In this document: positions 43,592-53,274 of the stretch, piece by piece
Numbering within the stretch: the first letter of the stretch is position 1
How the letters are laid out: each line of letters begins with the position of its first letter
Assembly (NCBI RefSeq): GCF_002237555.1
Contig: NZ_CP022540.1
Location: 4,035,001 to 4,099,000 of the forward strand
DNA: 64,000 bases
Direction: 5' to 3'
DNA from: Antarctobacter heliothermus
GTDB taxonomy: Bacteria > Pseudomonadota > Alphaproteobacteria > Rhodobacterales > Rhodobacteraceae
Translations under genes and position numbers: made by a program
The notes under the pieces: model-generated
Database searches by the model: none
Seen by the model: only the letters and a program-made list of their open reading frames with translations
Told to the model about the DNA's origin: nothing

Positions 43592-44386
43592 ATGAACATG
43601 CAAACCACACCGACCCTGCCGTTCTACCAGCCCGCCGCCAAAGAGTGCGCGCTGTTCGAGACGGCCTATGACAACGGTTTGCCCCTTCTTTTGAAGGGGC
43701 CGACCGGCTGCGGCAAAACCCGTTTTGTCGAACATATGGCGGCACGGCTTGGTAAATCGCTGTACACCGTGGCCTGCCATGACGACCTGTCAGCGGCGGA
43801 CCTGATCGGGCGCTACCTGCTGAAGGGGGGCGAGACTGTCTGGGTCGACGGTCCGCTGACCCGCGCGGTGCGCGAGGGCGGTATCTGCTATCTCGATGAG
43901 GTGGTCGAGGCCCGCAAAGACGTGACCGTGGTGCTGCACCCGCTCACCGACACGCGGCGCACGCTGATGATCGACCGCACGGGTGAGGAGTTGGTGGCGC
44001 CCAAAGGCTTCATGCTCGTCGCCTCCTACAACCCCGGCTACCAGAACGTGCTGAAACGGCTGAAACCGTCGACGCGGCAGCGGTTCCTGTCGATCGCCTT
44101 CGACTTTCCGGGGGAAGAGGCGGAAATCGCCGTCGTGTCTCGCGAAAGCGGGCTGGAACCGGGGCGCGTGGCCCCCTTGGTACGGTTGGCTGGCCGTATT
44201 CGGACGCTGTCCGGCATGGATCTGGAAGAAGGTGTCTCAACCCGTCTGCTGATCTATGCGGCCACGCTGATGGCGGGGGGCATGGGCGTCGATCAGGCGC
44301 TAGAGGCCGCCATCGTGCAACCCCTCAGCGATGAACCCGACGTGGGCGTGGCGCTGCGGGATCTGATCTCGACAATCTACGGGTGA
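43592..44386 (+). CDS. norQ: NorQ, MoxR-type AAA ATPase
   Basis: 264 aa. Walker A LLLKGPTGCGKTRFVEHMAA, Walker B GGICYLDEVVEARKDV, and an arginine-finger/sensor region LKRLKPSTRQRFLSIAFDFP. NorQ with the VWA protein NorD inserts the non-haem iron of NorB. One base after the norB stop. Its TGA overlaps the GTG of norD. Confidence 0.96.
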   Translation: MNMQTTPTLPFYQPAAKECALFETAYDNGLPLLLKGPTGCGKTRFVEHMAARLGKSLYTVACHDDLSAADLIGRYLLKGGETVWVDGPLTRAVREGGICYLDEVVEARKDVTVVLHPLTDTRRTLMIDRTGEELVAPKGFMLVASYNPGYQNVLKRLKPSTRQRFLSIAFDFPGEEAEIAVVSRESGLEPGRVAPLVRLAGRIRTLSGMDLEEGVSTRLLIYAATLMAGGMGVDQALEAAIVQPLSDEPDVGVALRDLISTIYG

Positions 44387-46278
44387 AAAAGATGCGCTTA
44401 TCCGATCTCATGGAACCAGAAGAGACCGTCGGGAACCTCTGGCACGACATGGCCAGCGGGATCGGCCGGGCCGTCACCTACCCAGAGGCGGGCGTCACGC
44501 TCGCCTCTGTCCGGCCCAGCCTTTCGGTGCTGTTTCGCGCTTTGGGTGGGGCCGCCGGGGTCGAACTGAGCGAGGCTCCGGCGATCCTTGTGCGCCACCG
44601 CCAGCCCATGCGCCGCAAGCTGGGCGCGGAACGCGATCGCGAATGGGTGGCGCAGTACGATGGTGAACGCCTGTCCCTGCCGCCGCTCATTGCTGACTTT
44701 CCCGAGGCGCGACTGAACCGCGCCGCCTATTTCTGGCTGACGGCACTTGCGTCCGTCAGCGATCCCGCGACCCTTGACCTGAACGGCGACGGCCCCGCGC
44801 TCGACTGCGTACAGATCCGCGCCAACGCCGCTGCGTCTGATGCCGCATATGCGCTCTGCCCCGGCCTGCGCGGGCAGTACGCCGACATGGCCGAACTCTG
44901 TGCCGCCGCCCGCCCTGACCTGACACGCCCCGCGCAAGAGGCTATCATTGAAACCGCGATCCGGGATCAACTCTGCGGCGGCTCGCCCGTCATCGCATCG
45001 CCAGAAACACCACGCGGGTACATGCCCTTTGCCCCGGTGCCGATCTGGCTGCGCTTTGCAGCCCCCGGATCGGGCAGCGCCGCGACCGAAGAACAGGCCG
45101 ATTCCGCCGCCCCTCCCCCCACCGCCGCGCTGACCAGCCGCAAGCTGGGCATGCGCAAGGATCAGGACCAGCAGAACCGCAAGGACAGCTTTATCATCCA
45201 CCGGTTCGAGTCGATCCTGTCATGGGTCGAGTCGATGAACATCAACCGCAGCGTCGACGATGACGACGACGAAAACGCCCAAAAGGCCGCTGACGATCAG
45301 GACAACATCACCCTGTCGAAACACGACCGCAAGGCCGCCACGCGCCTGCGCCTGCACCTTGATCTGTCGCCCGCCGATGCCGACCACGAGGCGCTGGCCG
45401 GAGAGTTCACCTACCCCGAATGGAACCACCGTTCGCGCAGCTACATGGACGGCCATTGCCGCGTTCTGGACGCGCCCGCCATACCCGACGCCGCCCATCC
45501 CTACCGCGCAGATGAACGCCGCATCCGCGAGGTCCGCCGCCAATTCGAGGCGCTGCGCCCGCGCCGCATCCTGCAACCGCGTCAGGTGGACGGCAGCGAA
45601 CTGGACCTTGACGCGCTGCTGACCGCGCGCGCCGATCTGGTCGCCACCGGGCGCGGATCTGACCGGATCTGGCAGGCCGCGCGGCAGACAGAACGTGACC
45701 TGTCGGTCGCCTTTCTGATCGACACTTCGCGGTCGACAGAGGCGGCCATCGGCGACACCTCGGTGATCGAAGTCGCGCGCGAAGCGATGGCCGCGCTGGC
45801 CGCCGGAATCGACGCCGCTGGCGACCGCCTGGGCATCTGGGGCTTTTCCTCACTCCGCCGGGACCGCGTGTTCCTGACCCGCTGCAAGGACTTTGACGCG
45901 CCGATGAACGCCGCGATCACCGCCAATATCGGCGCGCTGAAACCGGGGCATTACACGCGGTTGGGCGCGGCCATCCGCCATGCCAGTGCGCAACTGGCGG
46001 CAGAACCGTCCGCCCGCAAGCTGTTGATTGTGCTGACCGACGGCAAGCCCAACGATCTGGACCATTACGAAGGTCAGCACGGGATCGAAGACAGCCACAT
46101 GGCCGTGCGCGAGGCCCGCCTTGCAGGCCACGCCCTGCACGGCGTCATCATCGACGAGGACGGACAGGACTGGTTTGCCCGCATCTTTGGGCGCGGCGGC
46201 TTTACCCTGTTGCCCAACCCCGAACGCCTGACCCGCGCCCTGCCCGACATCTACCGCAGACTCACACAGGAGACCTGA
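44383..46278 (+). CDS. norD: NorD, von Willebrand A domain protein
   Basis: 631 aa, GTG start in the norQ stop codon. The long N-terminal part is typical of NorD/CobT-like proteins and includes an acidic run (DDDDENAQKAADDQ) at residues 287-300. The C-terminal VWA domain has the MIDAS motif VAFLIDTSRSTEAAI, then GHYTRLGAAIRHAS and LLIVLTDGKPNDLDHYEGQH. Partner of NorQ in NO-reductase maturation. Confidence 0.95.
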   Translation: MKKMRLSDLMEPEETVGNLWHDMASGIGRAVTYPEAGVTLASVRPSLSVLFRALGGAAGVELSEAPAILVRHRQPMRRKLGAERDREWVAQYDGERLSLPPLIADFPEARLNRAAYFWLTALASVSDPATLDLNGDGPALDCVQIRANAAASDAAYALCPGLRGQYADMAELCAAARPDLTRPAQEAIIETAIRDQLCGGSPVIASPETPRGYMPFAPVPIWLRFAAPGSGSAATEEQADSAAPPPTAALTSRKLGMRKDQDQQNRKDSFIIHRFESILSWVESMNINRSVDDDDDENAQKAADDQDNITLSKHDRKAATRLRLHLDLSPADADHEALAGEFTYPEWNHRSRSYMDGHCRVLDAPAIPDAAHPYRADERRIREVRRQFEALRPRRILQPRQVDGSELDLDALLTARADLVATGRGSDRIWQAARQTERDLSVAFLIDTSRSTEAAIGDTSVIEVAREAMAALAAGIDAAGDRLGIWGFSSLRRDRVFLTRCKDFDAPMNAAITANIGALKPGHYTRLGAAIRHASAQLAAEPSARKLLIVLTDGKPNDLDHYEGQHGIEDSHMAVREARLAGHALHGVIIDEDGQDWFARIFGRGGFTLLPNPERLTRALPDIYRRLTQET

Positions 46279-46279
46279 C

Positions 46280-46453
46280 ATGCGCAAACTTGCCATCCTC
46301 CCCGCCTTTTTCGCCGCGCCCGCTTGGGCCGAAGGCTTTGACCGTCCGATCCCGCAGCCGCAATCTGCCACGGCCGAGTTTTGGTACGCCCTCGCCTGCG
46401 TCGCGCTGATCGTGTCCATGATCGTCGTGCAGCGGCTGGTGTCCCGGCGATGA
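46280..46453 (+). CDS. Small membrane protein in the nor operon
   Basis: 57 aa, too short for normal ORF calls. Starts MRKLAILPAFFAAPAWAEGF, which looks like a signal or first membrane segment, and has a second hydrophobic segment FWYALACVALIVSMIVVQRL before a basic end VSRR. It follows norD by one base and overlaps the next gene (ATGA). A short membrane ORF is found at this place in several nor operons. Function unknown; a structural accessory of NO reductase is possible. Confidence 0.7.
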   Translation: MRKLAILPAFFAAPAWAEGFDRPIPQPQSATAEFWYALACVALIVSMIVVQRLVSRR

Positions 46454-46689
46454 ACAGACAAGGCTGGTCAACACGGCGGATTGCGCTGGTCCTGTACCCG
46501 TTCGGGGCGGGCGCGATGGGCGTGAATGTGTTCTTTGCCGCACTGATCCTTAGCTGGGTCGGCGGGCCGGTCCTGTCGACCGGCTGGGCCATCGCCATCG
46601 GATGTGTGATCGGCCTCCCCGCAACATGGGCCTTTGCCCGCCATATTCGCCACCTGATGGATGTGTCCGACGCACAGGCGGCAGACTGA
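46450..46689 (+). CDS. Small two-helix membrane protein in the nor operon
   Basis: 79 aa, MNRQGWSTRRIALVLYPFGA. Two hydrophobic helices (ALVLYPFGAGAMGVNVFFAA, WAIAIGCVIGLPATWAFARH) and a charged C-terminus. Starts inside the stop of the 57-aa ORF and ends 10 bases before nnrS. The position between norD and nnrS suggests a NO-reductase or NnrS accessory, possibly equivalent to short proteins named NorF or NnrT elsewhere; sequence alone does not decide. Confidence 0.7.
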   Translation: MNRQGWSTRRIALVLYPFGAGAMGVNVFFAALILSWVGGPVLSTGWAIAIGCVIGLPATWAFARHIRHLMDVSDAQAAD

Positions 46690-46699
46690 GGAGCCTCAC

Positions 46700-47884
46700 A
46701 TGGCACAGACTTCGGCAGAGCAGATGCGCGCCTGGCAGGGACCGGCGCTGTTTAGTTTCGGCTTTCGCCCGTTTTTCCTGTTCGGCGCGATCTGGGCGGC
46801 TTTTGCGATGGTCCTGTGGATCATTGCGCTGTCGGGCACACTGGACCTGCCGACCCGGTTCGATCCGGTGTCATGGCACGCGCACGCCTTTCTGTTCGGA
46901 TACCTGTCCGCAGTTCTGGCGGGCTTTCTGCTGACCGCCGTGCCGAACTGGACCGGACGCCTGCTGCTGGTTGGCAAACCGCTGGCCGCGCTCTTTGCCC
47001 TCTGGTGCGCGGGGCGCATTGCGGTCCTGTTCTCCGCGACCCTGCCGACGGGCCTTGCCGCTGTCATCGACCTTGCCTTTCCGTTGGTCCTTGGCGCGAC
47101 GATCCTGCGAGAGATCGTGGCGGGCAAGAACTGGCGTAACCTGATGGTGTTGGGGCTGCTGGCGGTGTTCACGCTGGCCAATGCCCTGTTTCACCTCGAC
47201 GCCGCGCGCGGGGTTTACGCCGCCCAAGGCATGGGCCTGCGCCTTGGCCTTGCGACCGCGATCATGATGATCAGCGTCATCGGCGGGCGGATCATCCCGT
47301 CTTTCACCCGCAACTGGCTGGCGCGAGAAGGACGCGACGCGCGCCCTACCCCGCCTATGCAACGGTTTGACAAGGCCGTCCTGCTGGCCAGCATCGCCGG
47401 TCTGTTGCTCTGGGTCACGCTGCCAAATGCCCCCTTCACTGCAGTAGCGTTGCTCGCCACAGGCGTGTTGCATCTGGCGCGGCTGACCCGCTGGCAAGGC
47501 CACCACACCGGGGCAGAGCCGCTGGTCTGGGTGCTGCACCTGTCCTATGCCTTTGTCCCACTGGGGTCGATTGCGCTGGGGCTGACCGGTCTGACCGGCA
47601 CCGGAACCGCCGCCGCGCAACACCTGTGGATGGCGGGTGCCATCGGGTCCATGACCTTGGCGGTGATGACGCGGGCGACGCTGGGCCATACCGGGCAGCC
47701 GCTCTTGGCAGACCGCTGGACGTTGATGATCTATCTTGCTCTGCTGGGGTCCGTGGCCGCACGGATCGGGGCGGACGCCGTGCCGATGCTGACCGATGTC
47801 GCCGGGGCCCTGTGGCTGCTTGCCTTCGGCGGGTTTGCCGTGGTCTACGGCCGCCTGCTGCTGCGCGAAAAACCCAAGGGGTAA
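46700..47884 (+). CDS. nnrS: NnrS family haem/copper membrane protein
   Basis: 394 aa, about 12 membrane segments. NnrS features: FSFGFRPFFLFGAIWAAFAM at the start, SWHAHAFLFGYLSAVLAGFL, IMMISVIGGRIIPSFTRNWL, and QHLWMAGAIGSMTLAVMTRA with TLGHTGQPL. NnrS-type proteins protect against nitrosative stress and are induced during denitrification. GAGGAG before the ATG. Confidence 0.95.
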   Translation: MAQTSAEQMRAWQGPALFSFGFRPFFLFGAIWAAFAMVLWIIALSGTLDLPTRFDPVSWHAHAFLFGYLSAVLAGFLLTAVPNWTGRLLLVGKPLAALFALWCAGRIAVLFSATLPTGLAAVIDLAFPLVLGATILREIVAGKNWRNLMVLGLLAVFTLANALFHLDAARGVYAAQGMGLRLGLATAIMMISVIGGRIIPSFTRNWLAREGRDARPTPPMQRFDKAVLLASIAGLLLWVTLPNAPFTAVALLATGVLHLARLTRWQGHHTGAEPLVWVLHLSYAFVPLGSIALGLTGLTGTGTAAAQHLWMAGAIGSMTLAVMTRATLGHTGQPLLADRWTLMIYLALLGSVAARIGADAVPMLTDVAGALWLLAFGGFAVVYGRLLLREKPKG

Positions 47885-47887
47885 CAC

Positions 47888-48556
47888 ATGACCTGGACCG
47901 GATTTGCCGCTGTATTCGTGGCGTTTTTCCTGACCCATTCCATCCCGGTGCGCCCTTCCGTCAAATCACGCCTTGTCGGCATCCTCGGCCCACGGGGGTT
48001 CAGCCTTGGATACTCCGTGCTGTCGGTCGGAATGCTGGCCTTGCTGATTTGGGCTGCCGGTCAGGCCCCCTATGTCCAGCTTTGGCCGCAGATGGAGTGG
48101 CAACGGCATGTGGTACATCTGGGGATGTTCGCCGTCTGCCTGATCCTTGCCCTGTCCATCGCGCGGCCTAACCCGTTCTCCTTTGGCGGCGCGCAAAACG
48201 CGCGCTTTGACCCAGCGCGCCCCGGCATCGTGCGCTGGGTGCGCCATCCGATCCTGCTGTCACTTGCGCTTTGGGCCGGGCTGCACCTGCTGCCGAACGG
48301 CGACCTGTCGCATGTGATCCTCTTCGGCGTTCTGGGGGGCTTTGCCATTGTCGGACGTGCGATCCTCAATCGGCGCAAGCAAAGGGAAATGGGCCGTGCG
48401 GCGTGGCAAACACTATGGACCCGCGTGTCAGACGCGCCATTGGGTCACGCGCCCCGCTCATGGACCGGCCTGGCAACACGTCTTGGTCTAGGCATTGGCG
48501 GATTTGTGCTGCTGCTATGGGCGCATCCGGTCGTGATCGGCGTGACGGCGCTGTAG
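47888..48556 (+). CDS. nnrU: NnrU family membrane protein
   Basis: 222 aa, six membrane segments. NnrU pattern: FVAFFLTHSIPVRPSVKSRL, LGPRGFSLGYSVLSVGMLAL, RHVVHLGMFAVCLILALSIA, PGIVRWVRHPILLSLALWAG and LLPNGDLSHVILFGVLGGFA. Reported to be needed for full nitrite/NO reductase activity in Rhodobacter relatives. Three bases after nnrS; last gene of the nor operon. Confidence 0.95.
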   Translation: MTWTGFAAVFVAFFLTHSIPVRPSVKSRLVGILGPRGFSLGYSVLSVGMLALLIWAAGQAPYVQLWPQMEWQRHVVHLGMFAVCLILALSIARPNPFSFGGAQNARFDPARPGIVRWVRHPILLSLALWAGLHLLPNGDLSHVILFGVLGGFAIVGRAILNRRKQREMGRAAWQTLWTRVSDAPLGHAPRSWTGLATRLGLGIGGFVLLLWAHPVVIGVTAL

Positions 48557-48680
48557 TCCGCCCTGCGAACAGCCGCGAATACCAGATCCACAAAGCGATG
48601 AACCGCAAAGTCGTATCGGCCATCCGATGGGTCGATGAATGGTGCGGTCCGCATTGAATTGCCGTTCGCATCCGTCTAGG

Positions 48681-49456
48681 TCATGTTGACAAATGACGCA
48701 CCCAAAGCCGGATTGACGTTATGTCGATGATGCCGAGGAACCTCTCGGCGGTTTTGTCGCAACGGGTTGCGACACGGCGGGCGTTCTTCATCTTATTGAA
48801 GCACCGTTCAACCATGTTGCGAAGCTGGTAGAGCGAGTGATCCACTCCGACCCGCATTCTGCGCGATTTCCGCATGGGGATCTGAGGCAGGATATTGCGC
48901 TTTTCCATAGTTTTGCGAATGCGATCAGCGTCATAGCCGCGATCCACCAGAAGAGCCGCCGGCTCAGGCAGGTTGTCCGCCATGACCATGTCAAAGCCAA
49001 GATAATCGGATGTTTGACCCGGTGTTATTTCAGACCTCATTGGCAGTCCTGCCGCGTGGACGCGGAGGTGGATTTTGGTCGTGAACCCACCTCTTGAGCG
49101 GCCAAAACCCTGTCGCGGAGTCGCCCTTTAGCGCCCGCTGCCTGATGGTGAGCGCGGATTACGGTGCTGTCGACCATTTGGAGGGCGTCCGGCACCGCTC
49201 CACAATGGTTCAGGCCCTCGAGAATGTCCTCTCACAGGCCTGAAAGTGTCCAACGTCGGAATTGCCTGTAGACGCTCGACCACTTGCCGAATTCTTCCGG
49301 CAGGTCCCGCCACGGCGATCCGGTCCGGGCGATCCAGAAAATCCCATCCAGAACAATGCGATGATTGGTTGGCTTACGTCCGTTCGGGGCACATGCAGCA
49401 AGGATGAAATGCTCAAAGAACGCCCATTCGTCGTCCGTCATCAGGTCTCGTGCCAA
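48681..49456 (-). pseudogene. IS5-family (IS427-like) transposase, interrupted
   Basis: First frame: MARDLMTDDEWAFFEHFILA, FWIARTGSPWRDLPEEFGKW and YRQFRRWTLSGL, then a TGA where a TGG (LWEDIL) is expected. Downstream: GAVPDALQMVDSTVIRAHHQ (first D), then a second frame with RSEITPGQTSDYLGFDMVMA, ALLVDRGYDADRIRKTMEKR, and MVERCFNKMKNARRVATRCD. IS427 elements normally use two overlapping frames, so only the nonsense codon is a certain lesion. Confidence 0.85.
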
Positions 49457-49813
49457 GCTGGTCTCCAGAGCAGATACCAGCTTGAATCACGTCAACGCCA
49501 CACTGTGAATCCCTTTTGGCAACACGGCCTAGAATGCGATCTCGGGCACCAAATCCAAACAACTCTTTTGGTGCGAGCGGGTCGAACAATCTGGTTACCC
49601 ACCAAGAAGCCCCTATTGTTCTGCTCATTTGCCACGCAGGCTATAGCTCATATGCTCGTTACTTTCAGATCAAGGCTACTGTCGCGCATTTTATGGACGA
49701 ATACAGTTTTGTTACTCAATTGGCGTATTCTCCAGACTCACGCTGTCATGTAGTCTGCGATCATTTATCCGTTTGACGCGTCCGTGCTATCAATCTAGCA
49801 ATGCTGTTAATAT
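49457..49813. other. No supported gene between IS5 and thi operon
   Basis: A plus-strand frame of 86 codons (49516-49776) and a minus-strand frame of 71 codons have no recognisable motif and no ribosome site. AT-rich sequence near 49780-49813 probably holds the thi promoter. Confidence 0.5.
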
Positions 49814-49898
49814 CTGTTGGGGTGCCCTAATCCGGGCTGAGATGCACAAGCTGCGAACCCATTGAACCTGAACCGGTTAGGACCGGCGGAGGGAACAG
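49814..49898 (+). promoter_or_regulatory. TPP riboswitch (THI element)
   Basis: Conserved THI-box blocks are in order: GGGGTGCCC, CGGGCTGAGATGCAC, ACCCATTGAACCTGA, CCGGTTAGGACCGGCGGAGG. CTGTT (49814-49818) pairs with AACAG (49894-49898) to close stem P1. It lies 70 bases before the thiD start and should switch off the whole thi operon when thiamin pyrophosphate is abundant. The TPP-binding core looks intact. Confidence 0.96.
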
Positions 49899-49968
49899 CT
49901 TGCGGACTTCGCATCCGTTGTGGCCTGCGCCCTTTCCCATCCTGATCCCTGAACCAAGGGGCTATGAC

Positions 49969-50748
49969 ATGGCAGCTAGGGTGTTAACGATTGCCGGGTC
50001 CGATTCTGGTGGCGGGGCTGGTATTCAGGCCGATCTCAAGGCTTTGTCGGCAATGGGTGTTTATGGTGCTTCCGTTGTGACGGCGGTTACGGCACAGAAC
50101 ACAGAAGCTGTTACAGCCATTCATCCAATCCCGGATGACATTGTTGCTGCACAGATCAAAGCCGTTCTTGATGACATCCAGATTGATGCGATCAAGGTCG
50201 GGATGCTCGGGACACCGTCTCTGATTGCAACGGTGTCGGATGCACTGGCGGGCTACGCCGGGCCGGTTGTGATTGATCCCGTGATGGTGGCTAAATCAGG
50301 CGACACACTACTGGCCGATAGCGCGATAGATGCGTTGAAATCGATCCTTTTCGCACGCGCGACACTGCTTACCCCCAACCTACCCGAAGCGGCGAAACTG
50401 GTGGGCGAGGGCAGCACGCAAGTGCAGGCGAAGGCCCTTTTGGACCTTGGCGTCGGTGCGGTTTTGATGAAAGGCGGACATGCAGACGGCGAGACCTGCA
50501 CCGATCATCTTGTGTCGCGAACGGGAACGCAGGACTTTTCGGCTCCACGTGTGAACACCCGCAACACCCACGGTACGGGATGTTCCTATTCCTCTGCAAT
50601 CGCTGCGGGTTTGGCGCAAGGCATGGCGTTGAACGATGCGGTGGCCCAAGCGCACGCGTGGCTCCATCTAGCGATCTTGCATGCGGATGAATTGTACGTT
50701 GGACAAGGTCAAGGGCCTGTTCACCATTTTCACGCGCTTTGGACATGA
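49969..50748 (+). CDS. thiD: Hydroxymethylpyrimidine (phosphate) kinase ThiD
   Basis: 259 aa from MAARVLTIAGSDSGGGAGIQ. Ribokinase-like HMP kinase: ADLKALSAMGVYGASVVTAV, VIDPVMVAKSGDTLL, LLTPNLPEAAKLVGEGS, VLMKGGHADGETCTD and the anion-hole motif NTRNTHGTGCSYSSAIAAGL. Phosphorylates HMP and HMP-P. An upstream in-frame extension overlaps the riboswitch and is rejected. Its stop overlaps the thiO start. Confidence 0.95.
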   Translation: MAARVLTIAGSDSGGGAGIQADLKALSAMGVYGASVVTAVTAQNTEAVTAIHPIPDDIVAAQIKAVLDDIQIDAIKVGMLGTPSLIATVSDALAGYAGPVVIDPVMVAKSGDTLLADSAIDALKSILFARATLLTPNLPEAAKLVGEGSTQVQAKALLDLGVGAVLMKGGHADGETCTDHLVSRTGTQDFSAPRVNTRNTHGTGCSYSSAIAAGLAQGMALNDAVAQAHAWLHLAILHADELYVGQGQGPVHHFHALWT

Positions 50749-51734
50749 GCGAACCGTTCACCATCATTGGCGGCGGTGTTTGTGGCCTTGCCATGGCGGC
50801 AGAGCTGTCCGAGCGCGGCGCGCAAGTCACGGTCATTGATCCCAATGGCGCGCCTGGCGATCATGCCTGTTCATGGTGGGCGGGCGGCATGTTGGCACCC
50901 GATTGCGAAGGGGTAAGCGCCGAGCCCGAGATCGTGCGCCAAGGCCGCAAAGCCGCCGCATGGTGGCAAAGCCAAGGCGGCACAGTGCACCACGCGGGCA
51001 CCATCGTCGTCGCACTGGGCCGCGACCAAAGCGATCTGGCAACATTTGCGCGCCGTGCGCCGAGCGCGACACCCCTGACCAAAACGCAGATCGCCGCGCT
51101 CGAGCCTCATCTGGCCGAGCGTTATTCCAAAGCGCTGTTTTTGTCAGACGAGTGGCATCTTGACCCCCGCGCGACCCTTACTGCGCTGCATGCGCGGCTG
51201 GACCAAAGAGGCCTGAGTTTTTCAGCGGACATCGGTGACATCAAAGGGCAGGTGATCGATTGCCGTGGCCTTGCCGCCCGCGACACCCTCACAGATTTGC
51301 GCGGTGTGAAGGGTGAGATGCTGGTGGTGCGCTGCCCCGACGTGACACTGTCGCGCCCTGTTCGGCTGCTTCATCCGCGGTTTCCGTTGTATATCGTGCC
51401 GCGCGGCGACGATGTGTTCATGCTGGGCGCGACCCAGATCGAAACCGGCGAACGCGGGCGCGCCACCCTGCGATCCGTGATGGAGCTGATGAATGCCGCC
51501 TACGCCCTGCACCCCGCCTTTGGCGAGGCAGAGCTGTTGGAGATCGGCGTGGACGCGCGCCCCGCCTTTCCCGACAACCAACCGCGCATTCGGCGGATCG
51601 GGGATGTGATTTACGCAAACGGCCTGTTTCGGCACGGTTTTCTGCTTGCACCTGCCGTTGCGCAGATGACGGCGGACCTGTTGTTAGACGGCAAAATTCC
51701 GGAGGTTTGGTATGAAGATTATCGTGAACGGTGA
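50745..51734 (+). CDS. thiO: Glycine oxidase ThiO
   Basis: 329 aa. FAD-dependent D-amino-acid oxidase fold: FTIIGGGVCGLAMAAELSER (dinucleotide site), ACSWWAGGMLAPDCEGVSAE, a mid-part YIVPRGDDVFMLGATQIETG and RIGDVIYANGLFRHGFLLAP near the end. Makes dehydroglycine (glycine imine) for thiazole formation, so the aerobic route replaces ThiH. Overlaps thiD by 4 and thiS by 23 bases. Confidence 0.92.
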   Translation: MSEPFTIIGGGVCGLAMAAELSERGAQVTVIDPNGAPGDHACSWWAGGMLAPDCEGVSAEPEIVRQGRKAAAWWQSQGGTVHHAGTIVVALGRDQSDLATFARRAPSATPLTKTQIAALEPHLAERYSKALFLSDEWHLDPRATLTALHARLDQRGLSFSADIGDIKGQVIDCRGLAARDTLTDLRGVKGEMLVVRCPDVTLSRPVRLLHPRFPLYIVPRGDDVFMLGATQIETGERGRATLRSVMELMNAAYALHPAFGEAELLEIGVDARPAFPDNQPRIRRIGDVIYANGLFRHGFLLAPAVAQMTADLLLDGKIPEVWYEDYRER

Positions 51735-51909
51735 AGCATTTGAGACCTCTGCGCCCACGCTGACCGCGCTGTTGGAGGAGCTGGGTAAGGGCGACGCCAA
51801 AGTGGCCACCTCGGTCAACGAGGCGTTTGTGTCCAAAGCCCAGCGCGCGGATCTCAGGGTGCAAGACGGGGACCGCGTCGAAATCGTCGCCCCGCGCCAA
51901 GGAGGATAG
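51712..51909 (+). CDS. thiS: Sulfur carrier protein ThiS
   Basis: 65 aa, ubiquitin-like. Starts [12 protein letters not shown] and ends EIVAPRQGG; the C-terminal diglycine is adenylated by ThiF and becomes the thiocarboxylate sulfur donor for ThiG. GGAGG precedes the ATG within the end of thiO. Confidence 0.94.
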   Translation: MKIIVNGEAFETSAPTLTALLEELGKGDAKVATSVNEAFVSKAQRADLRVQDGDRVEIVAPRQGG

Positions 51910-51910
51910 A

Positions 51911-52681
51911 ATGCCCACTTTTTACGGCACCGAAGTGACATCGCGCCTGATGCTGGGCACCGCGCAATACCCGTCGCCCGCAATTCTGGCGGATGCGTTT
52001 CGCCGTTCGGGCGCGGGGATCGCCACCGTATCTGTACGCCGCGAGGCGGGCGGCGATCTGGCGGGACAGGATTTTTGGGCATTGATCAGGGATCTGGGCG
52101 TCGCCGTGCTACCCAACACCGCAGGCTGCTATTCGGTGCGCGAAGCAGTGACCACAGCCCAAATGGCGCGCGAGTTGTTCGACACCAACTGGATCAAGCT
52201 TGAGGTCATCGGCCACGCCGATACCTTGCAACCCGACCCCTTTGGTCTGGTGGACGCCGCTTCGCAACTGGCCGAGGACGGGTTCGAAGTCTTTCCCTAT
52301 TGCACCGAAGATCTGGTGCTGTGCGAGCGGCTGGTTGAGGTCGGCTGCAAAGTCTTGATGCCCTGGGGCGCGCCCATTGGCACGGGGCTGGGGCTGAACA
52401 ATATCTACGGTTTGCGCAGCTTGCGGGCGCATTTCCCCGACATTCCTTTGGTCGTGGATGCAGGTCTGGGCCTGCCCTCGCACGCTGCCCAAGCGATGGA
52501 AATGGGCTATGACGCGGTGCTGTTGAACACTGCGGTTGCCAAGGCGGGCGATCCTGCGGCGATGGCACGCGCCTTTGCGCTGGCGGTTGAGGCGGGCGCG
52601 CTGGCCGCGGGTGCTGACCCTATGGATGCCCGCGATATGGCCGCCCCCTCCACACCCGTATTTGGAAAGGCCATCCTATGA
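51911..52681 (+). CDS. thiG: Thiazole synthase ThiG
   Basis: 256 aa. TIM barrel with the Schiff-base lysine in [20 protein letters not shown]; other ThiG motifs are [60 protein letters not shown] and [20 protein letters not shown]. Makes the thiazole from deoxyxylulose phosphate, ThiS-thiocarboxylate and dehydroglycine. One base after thiS; overlaps thiE by 4 bases. Confidence 0.97.
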   Translation: MPTFYGTEVTSRLMLGTAQYPSPAILADAFRRSGAGIATVSVRREAGGDLAGQDFWALIRDLGVAVLPNTAGCYSVREAVTTAQMARELFDTNWIKLEVIGHADTLQPDPFGLVDAASQLAEDGFEVFPYCTEDLVLCERLVEVGCKVLMPWGAPIGTGLGLNNIYGLRSLRAHFPDIPLVVDAGLGLPSHAAQAMEMGYDAVLLNTAVAKAGDPAAMARAFALAVEAGALAAGADPMDARDMAAPSTPVFGKAIL

Positions 52682-53274
52682 CCTTGCCCCGCTTTTACCC
52701 GATCTTTGATGACGTGGCGTGGCTGCGGCGCGTGTTGCCTTTGGGGGCCAAGCTTGTGCAACTGCGCATCAAAAACCAACCGCAAGACGCGCTACGCGCT
52801 CAACTGACCGAAGGCCGCGATTTGTGCCGCGCCCATGGTGCACTTCTGGTGGTCAACGACCATTGGCAGCTGGCAATTGAACTGGGGTGTGACTGGGTCC
52901 ATCTGGGCCAAGAGGACCTTGATGGGGCTGATGTGCCTGCGATACGTGCGGCTGGTCTCAAGCTTGGGATTTCGACACATGACAAGGCCGAGCTAGCCCG
53001 CGCACTGGTGTTGAAACCTGACTATGTGGCACTTGGCCCGATCTATCCGACGATCCTGAAAAAGATGAAATGGCACCAGCAGGGCATTGAGAAACTCAGC
53101 GTGTGGAAGGATATTGTGGGGGATATTCCCCTCGTTGCGATTGGCGGGATGAGTACGGACCGCGCAAAGGGAGCGTTTGATGCAGGGGCGGATGTTGTCG
53201 CGGCGGTCACAGACATCACGCTGCACGACGATCCAGAGGGCCGCGTCACGCACTGGCTCAAGGTCTGCGGATGA
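52678..53274 (+). CDS. thiE: Thiamin-phosphate synthase ThiE
   Basis: 198 aa. TIM barrel: [94 protein letters not shown] (the usual GPIFPT-TK loop) and [20 protein letters not shown]. Joins HMP-PP and thiazole phosphate. Slightly shorter than average but complete in motifs. Confidence 0.95.
   Translation: MTLPRFYPIFDDVAWLRRVLPLGAKLVQLRIKNQPQDALRAQLTEGRDLCRAHGALLVVNDHWQLAIELGCDWVHLGQEDLDGADVPAIRAAGLKLGISTHDKAELARALVLKPDYVALGPIYPTILKKMKWHQQGIEKLSVWKDIVGDIPLVAIGGMSTDRAKGAFDAGADVVAAVTDITLHDDPEGRVTHWLKVCG

Noticed and set aside
46871..47938. 355-codon minus-strand frame opposite nnrS
   Set aside because: Antisense shadow, rich in Gln, Arg and Gly without motifs.
49516..49776. 86-codon plus-strand frame before the thi riboswitch
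   Set aside because: No ribosome site, no motif, and it borders the IS5 remnant.
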